A DNA stretch of 44,183 nt, taken from positions 1-44,183 of the IMG/VR virus record IMGVR_UViG_3300033153_005033. The stretch is one strand, 5' to 3'. The position numbers were made by a program, and so were the translations under genes. Below, in pieces: positions 40,501-44,183 of this stretch. Each line of letters starts with the position of its first letter. The first letter of the stretch is position 1. The notes under the pieces are model-generated. The model searched no databases and was not told the origin of the DNA. It was given only the letters and a program-made list of their open reading frames with translations. The stretch is from a virus.

Positions 40501-42545
40501 ACTACTTCTAATGCAACTGTTGCTGTAAAGGCAGAGTCACTATTAACTAATGTTTGTAGACCAAGAGCTACGTCAATACCAGAATCTGATGATGATATAC
40601 CTAGTTCAAGAGATCTGTCAGCTCCGTGAGCAGGTTGTGTATTTGCAGCGTCCACATTAATCCACACGGCTACTGATCCTGCTAGATCCTGTAGCAATAA
40701 GTAAGAGGCTCCGGTTATTGCAGACCCTATTATAGTGGTTATGCTGGTTATTTCTTGAACACCTTGTACGTCTGGTAATGTAGTTATCTTAGATTCTTCT
40801 AATTGGCCTACAGCTTCAGGAAGAACTGTTATCTCACTAACTTCTGCAGAACCTTCACCAGTGATGAAAGTGTCTCCTGAGGATACTTGTGATAAGTCTA
40901 CTTCAGATACGTACGATATTTTTCCTGTAGTTTGGTCGTACGAAAAGTCAACTAAACTATCATTAGAGTACAACACCTCTCCTGCATTTTCTCCTACTGG
41001 TCCAGCAGGCGCAAGGAGCCATTCAGACTCACTAACGTTAGGGAAGATGTTAACTTCACTTGTTTGGTACTCAGTTAAGAAGCCTTTTATGTTGTGGTCT
41101 ATTCTAGGTCTATAAGTTAGTCTCTTTATTTCGAAACGTTCTACACCTTCAACCTCTTGTACTAGGTCTCCAATATCTTTTAATAAGATGTTCTCTGCAA
41201 ACCCTATACCTGCTCCAGAAGTTCCACCTAAGTTTAGGTCAAAGAACTCTTGGATTACTGTGGAAATTTCCTCAGCTACAGTAGTCTTTGATGCAGTGTC
41301 TGATATAAATACTTCTAGTGTTATTAGCGTGTCTATGCCGTAAGCATCTAACAGTTGAAATTGTACTGTCACTGTTTTCCTAAGCTCTACGAAACTGTTT
41401 ATTCTGTTAGTTAGTAGAGAGTTGTCAGTGATCTTAGTGATACCTGTTCCTTGAGGTACTACGAATATGTTTATGTCCACTCCAAGGTCGGAGCTATTTT
41501 TTTCTGTCGAGGCCGTGAATACTTCTGGAAAGTTAGTGACAATAATGTCAGAGTAGTCTTGTTCTGCTACCGCTCTATCCAACGTTCTTAGGCTAGCTGG
41601 TATTAGATCTCGTAGCTGTTCTATAGTCTGTTCGTCAGACCCTCCAGAAAAATCTCCTGGATTTGTTACGCTGTCCAAATTAGTCAAAGAGTCTACTAGT
41701 TGTACTAAAGAGTTTTTAGATACATTACCAGCAGATCCTCCTCCAGTTCTGTAAGTGATTATTACATTGTCTGAAGAGGTTAGCTTTCTTCCGAACACTC
41801 CATCTCCGAACTTGATATATTCAGAGTCGTCTCTTCTTTTTTCTAAAGAGAAAACTCTTCCGCCGCCGCCTACTATGTTCCCTAAAGAATCTGTAACAGC
41901 TTGAGTGTCGCTTCCGTCGTGTCTAATAAAACTGCTGACTAATGTATAAGAGTTTCCGTTTACTGTTACTTGTGGGGATATGTCAGCTGATACTGTGTTA
42001 GTTAAATCTCTTATGACGCCTTTTCCAGACAAAGAGAACTCTTCGTTCTGTAAGCCTGTTGCAGCAAAACTTTCAGTATTTTCTTGGCCTTGAATTACAG
42101 TTCCTGGGATCTCTCCAGCTGCTGTTGCAGTGATTGAAGACGTTACATAAAACTGTTCGCCATTAGTAGCTTGTACCCTAAAACCTCTTGGTATGGTCAA
42201 TGGTCCAGACGTAGTGAATATTACGTCTCCAGTAGCAGAGGTAGCTGTGGCTGTAGTATATCCAAACTGTTTAGCTATGTCCTCAACTGCGGACCTGACT
42301 GTAGCTGTCTGTAAATAAGATTGAGTTGCTTGTACGTCTAAGTAAAAATATAAAGAGTCTGAAACAAAGCTGACAATCTCTAACCAATTACGGCTGAAAG
42401 AGTCTGCGTTAAAGTCTGTCCACAATCTGTTAGCAGAAGTAGACGAGCCGAAATTAACGTTGGCGTAAGAAATTAACGCATCTACAACGGAGTCGTAGTC
42501 ACGGTTAATGTAATCTATATCTTTATTTGAACTATTAGTAGTCAT
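37578..42545 (-). CDS. Baseplate J-like wedge protein with large repeat insertion, 1655 aa
   Basis: The N-terminal 490 residues match the baseplate J/gp6 family. They include DYINRDYDSVVDALISYANV, an SYLQTATVRSAVEDIAKQFGY helix, the FGDGVFGRKL motif and DRAVAEQDYSDIIVTNFPEV. A typical J protein ends soon after; here some 1150 residues follow. They include at least four related units of 75-105 aa (+ strand about 39530-40715), each starting like LxGKYFLL...VWYNV and containing VEVSIS...VA. A jelly-roll near 38300-38600 and a short conserved end (INVRLNEIPQITAED) follow. AAGGTAA precedes the ATG. Confidence 0.85.
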   Translation of the reverse strand: MTTNSSNKDIDYINRDYDSVVDALISYANVNFGSSTSANRLWTDFNADSFSRNWLEIVSFVSDSLYFYLDVQATQSYLQTATVRSAVEDIAKQFGYTTATATSATGDVIFTTSGPLTIPRGFRVQATNGEQFYVTSSITATAAGEIPGTVIQGQENTESFAATGLQNEEFSLSGKGVIRDLTNTVSADISPQVTVNGNSYTLVSSFIRHDGSDTQAVTDSLGNIVGGGGRVFSLEKRRDDSEYIKFGDGVFGRKLTSSDNVIITYRTGGGSAGNVSKNSLVQLVDSLTNLDSVTNPGDFSGGSDEQTIEQLRDLIPASLRTLDRAVAEQDYSDIIVTNFPEVFTASTEKNSSDLGVDINIFVVPQGTGITKITDNSLLTNRINSFVELRKTVTVQFQLLDAYGIDTLITLEVFISDTASKTTVAEEISTVIQEFFDLNLGGTSGAGIGFAENILLKDIGDLVQEVEGVERFEIKRLTYRPRIDHNIKGFLTEYQTSEVNIFPNVSESEWLLAPAGPVGENAGEVLYSNDSLVDFSYDQTTGKISYVSEVDLSQVSSGDTFITGEGSAEVSEITVLPEAVGQLEESKITTLPDVQGVQEITSITTIIGSAITGASYLLLQDLAGSVAVWINVDAANTQPAHGADRSLELGISSSDSGIDVALGLQTLVNSDSAFTATVALEVVTITNNTKANLTNAIDGSTGTGFAISTTQEGVTPDFLSGTYFDIDSNTGINRVWYNVDTGSSAPSAGGNTLQEVSISSNDTAEAVATATEAVLASAGYTTVLVGDLVTATDATDGTRTDISDGIVATGFTLETSVQGANSDSLGGKYWLLNSPHNKGTYHIWYNTGSSVDPSPTESSGGVEVSISGIATAIEVADNSASAIASFNLSEITSITTTNSNTLNGKYFLLHETAGSVAFYYNVAGGTPTPPLNIADRTPVEIVLAANNLSASDVAAATQLVIDAEPTFSAANTPGSDVIAVTGFNSFLEDASPATSGFIISIVQQGVSFLAASDGIDKVTVTNVVSGVTDDTRDGDSSFTFSTPTQGTTHQRPITIQGASNLGNYLYAVRDLVISTTLNGNSEHGNVLKGDTSYDSFKCYKKTLATASNLSVNSITDNNLDLSVLRSTAASISTRVLLDNSKVFIDGQYATGDFLLVDSSNNIWDIVSNTSNTITVGITAVSDAGISTVATGDYKIVTRLLGSEVLFNGTTFAIQYNSANTIFSIGSQLSQIGTIGDPFEISAVQNNLGSLGVAADLVSFNAATKNILLNGNPDLRGVTSSDLLIDSLGQVFNITAIDGRVNSSAQYSATGATSTSVLKGAGDDSQFAQGFKVEDTEVYTTVSLDLKREGNAVGNLVARIVADDGTGLPDVTNLIAISKSLAVTDVSEESEKVLFTFTTPPTLSSGIQYHLVLSGDAGYQTSQETEAVVYSNASLVGYSYTAIDSASGQISYAGSPDLSGVSTNNFFRDSTDTHFKILTVDNVLKLLTIASTTLVVPSEIVAVSADASCYAKDNVHITYDDTTPTYVDGAMTTFDGVSNWTLFGTADAIFSVEGPQSITIDSNLTPQLGEGSTISSRYYDDNNEVSLVLGISNGTIVFATDVNAYGKGTVGGVPNSSVDTFIFRTARYSDDIINVRLNEIPQITAEDIITNIFGGIS

Positions 42546-42557
42546 GGATTACCTTGT

Positions 42558-42962
42558 CTAAGAGAACGATAAATCTGTGCCAGTTCTTAATGGGAATATT
42601 AAGTTCACTTTTGTGTCGGTGGATTTTACTGCGAAGCTTATGCTGAAGGTCACTAATCCTGTGTTGTCGTTTGAATCTGCCGAAATGGAAATAACGTTAA
42701 TTCTAGGTTCGTATTTTTCCAGTGCGGATCTTATGATTCCTGGACCTTCTATAACCACTGCGTCTATATTTTCCCACACTAATGCTCGTAGTCCTGCTCC
42801 GAACTTTGGCCTATTAACTCTCTCTCCTGGAGAGGTCAACAGTAGTAGTTGTATATCTTGTAACAACAGATCCATACCTTTGATAGGTTCGAAGCTCCCT
42901 TGTATAGGGAATTTAGTATCTGCTCCAAGTCTTACGTTTAATGTGTTTTCAGAAGTAGTCAT
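42558..42962 (-). CDS. gp25-like baseplate wedge protein
   Basis: 134 aa from ATG 42962, which has AGGAGG 9 nt upstream and an ATGA overlap with the previous gene; a longer frame to 43019 has no such site. IKGMDLLLQDIQLLLLTSPGERVNRPKFGAGLRALVWEN is cut here only in mind: its LLLTSPGERVNRPxFGxGL core is the signature of the T4 gp25/GPW family. The protein is part of the inner baseplate wedge and initiates sheath assembly. Confidence 0.92.
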   Translation of the reverse strand: MTTSENTLNVRLGADTKFPIQGSFEPIKGMDLLLQDIQLLLLTSPGERVNRPKFGAGLRALVWENIDAVVIEGPGIIRSALEKYEPRINVISISADSNDNTGLVTFSISFAVKSTDTKVNLIFPLRTGTDLSFS

Positions 42963-43600
42963 TTGATAGTACCTCCTGCTCCTGTACCTGCTGATAGTGG
43001 TCCAGCTCCAGGAGGACATACTCCGTTAACTGTGTTGGGCAGGTAAGTAGCTTCTGAGTTCGTGATTATATAATCTGAGATTGCTGTGAAAATCTTGTTA
43101 GTTAATGTAGAATCTCCTCCAGTAGGCATACAAGAGCTGCCCCAATCCGAACCTACTAATTCATCTATAGTTCCTTGAGAGCCTTGACCTGCTGCTAGAG
43201 GGCCTGGAGAGGTTGGAGTACTCGTACATTGCCCAGTTATGTTACCAGCCGTAAAATTGATCCTGGAGGCTCCTGATAGGTAAGTGGTGGAGCATGTAGC
43301 TTCTTTGAGTAGTTCTGCTGGGTTAGCAGTAGGAAAACCTACTTGCATTACTCCAAACCAAGTAGGAGCTAGTAGAGGAGGTAGGAATAAGCCGTTGTCA
43401 GCCTTTCCAACCTGTAGAGGTGCTCCGTTAGCTGTAGTACCTTCTACTAATAAGTGTGTAAATGTAGCCGAAGTCAACGTAGTTATTACAGCTTCTGCAT
43501 AGGTTTCCATCTCCGAAGTTACGGCTATAGAATTGCCTTCTGCGTCCGTAGCTCCGATAGCGTCATTTATCTCTTTTGCTAGTTCCGTCTTATCTAACAT
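42959..43600 (-). CDS. Baseplate-region hypothetical protein, 213 aa
   Basis: Gly, Ser, Thr and Pro-rich, with two similar segments (GPLAAGQGSQGTIDE and GPLSAGTGAGGTIK) and several cysteines. A helical N-terminus (DKTELAKEINDAIGA) comes first. Located between the spike and gp25 genes, where PAAR or spike-tip proteins often lie, but I see no clear PAAR motif. Confidence 0.6.
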   Translation of the reverse strand: MLDKTELAKEINDAIGATDAEGNSIAVTSEMETYAEAVITTLTSATFTHLLVEGTTANGAPLQVGKADNGLFLPPLLAPTWFGVMQVGFPTANPAELLKEATCSTTYLSGASRINFTAGNITGQCTSTPTSPGPLAAGQGSQGTIDELVGSDWGSSCMPTGGDSTLTNKIFTAISDYIITNSEATYLPNTVNGVCPPGAGPLSAGTGAGGTIK

Positions 43601-43603
43601 TCA

Positions 43604-44182
43604 TTACTCTTTTATAGTAGCTAATTTAACTTGTATTGCTGCAAAATCAGCTACAGTGCTTATAGGTGCCCCGTAGCCCGGCGCTGTAGTGGTCGTAAGT
43701 TTTTGTAGTATTTCGTCTACTATTGACAGCAGCTCTTCCCCACTAGCACCAGTCATAGAGAATTTTCCTCCCTTGACTACTAAGGCTGCTCCCACTTCGT
43801 CAGTGAGAGTTACGTCTTTTGATGTTATTGTCGTACTTGCTTTAGTAGTAAGAGCAAAACCGTCGTCATTGATTATCATTTTATTGTTATCAGTGATCTC
43901 TAAAGTATAAGTATTAGTTAGTGTGTCTAATACGAACCCATTTCCTGCCGAGTCTTTCAGTGTTATATTAGTCTCAGCTTCGTCATCTATCATGTGAAAG
44001 ATGTGGAGTCCTGAGGTAGTTACTCGTATTCCTGCACCAGTTTTGTCTGGCCCTAGTCCATCGTCCAACTCAAACAAATGGTTGTTAGGTGTGTACATAC
44101 CTCTGTTAGTTGGAGCTGCTCTTAAGAATGTGTCAGGTACTGCTCCTCCACCCTTCTTGGTGAAGTTTCCCCATGCTATAGG
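43604..44182 (-). CDS. Baseplate spike/gpV-like protein, C-terminal part (cut by window edge)
   Basis: The frame stays open to the right edge: before the internal Met at 44098 it reads WGNFTKKGGGAVPDTFLRAA and PTNRGMYTPNNHLFELDDG, so the N-terminus is outside the window. The RGMYTPxxHLFELDDG block and the beta-strand repeat region after it (GAGIRVTTSGLHIFHM, NITLKDSAGNGFVL) resemble the C-terminal part of baseplate assembly protein V/T4 gp5-type spikes. It ends in a helix (LLSIVDEILQKL). It would form the membrane-piercing spike. Confidence 0.7.
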   Translation of the reverse strand, partial: PIAWGNFTKKGGGAVPDTFLRAAPTNRGMYTPNNHLFELDDGLGPDKTGAGIRVTTSGLHIFHMIDDEAETNITLKDSAGNGFVLDTLTNTYTLEITDNNKMIINDDGFALTTKASTTITSKDVTLTDEVGAALVVKGGKFSMTGASGEELLSIVDEILQKLTTTTAPGYGAPISTVADFAAIQVKLATIKE

Positions 44183-44183
44183 G

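Overview
The window is a piece of a large, AT-rich genome of a contractile-tailed (myovirus-type) bacteriophage. It carries a phage replication and nucleotide-metabolism block, a dense run of very short overlapping genes, and a baseplate/tail block. No integrase, tRNA, rRNA, insertion sequence or CRISPR array was seen. Many small proteins carry lipoprotein or Sec-type signal peptides, which points to a Gram-negative (diderm) host. A predicted bacterial-type histone-fold protein and a delta-60 beta-propeller tail protein are both reminiscent of Bdellovibrio and other deltaproteobacteria-like lineages, but this host guess is weak.

Positions 1-15604, forward strand: replication, recombination and nucleotide metabolism. 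In order these are a DnaB-like helicase (cut by the window edge), ATP-dependent DNA ligase, a PD-(D/E)XK-like protein, a DnaQ-type exonuclease, a ClpP-like protease, a small membrane protein, family A DNA polymerase (Leu at the E. coli 762 position), a CYTH protein, an exported ClpP-like protein, RecA, dUTPase, a PhoH-like ATPase, a RuvC-like resolvase, a membrane-associated cluster that includes a predicted membrane-tethered nuclease, and a class II ribonucleotide reductase. Genes overlap or nearly touch, so long polycistronic transcripts are likely. A strong terminator at 15627-15662 closes this block, and a sigma70-like promoter (TTGACT-N17-TATTAT) is embedded in the same sequence.

Positions 15650-25640, forward strand: accessory genes. 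About ten tiny membrane proteins and lipoproteins are linked by ATGA overlaps. They are followed by a dNMP kinase, a second promoter with the same hexamers and spacing, two metallophosphoesterases, a pair of ABA-sandwich paralogues, ThyX, an AAA+ ATPase, an MgtC-like membrane protein, a histone-fold protein and a 24-residue lipoprotein. A 17-bp bidirectional terminator (25600-25638) separates this from the opposing genes.

Positions 25650-44183, reverse strand: tail genes, read from high to low coordinates. They are a baseplate spike/gpV-like protein (cut by the edge), an unknown protein, the gp25-like wedge, a very large baseplate J protein with tandem inserted domains, a gpI-like protein, a 1.7-kb-residue tail protein with a C-terminal beta-propeller and an apparent AUU start, a fibre with VSAT repeats, and a set of related small structural proteins. 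These last are separated by a repeated 20-nt intercistronic element and one RNA hairpin.

Together the first blocks supply replication, dNTPs (class II RNR, dUTPase, ThyX, dNMP kinase) and recombination, and the reverse block builds the baseplate and host-recognition apparatus. All functional assignments rest on motifs read by eye.
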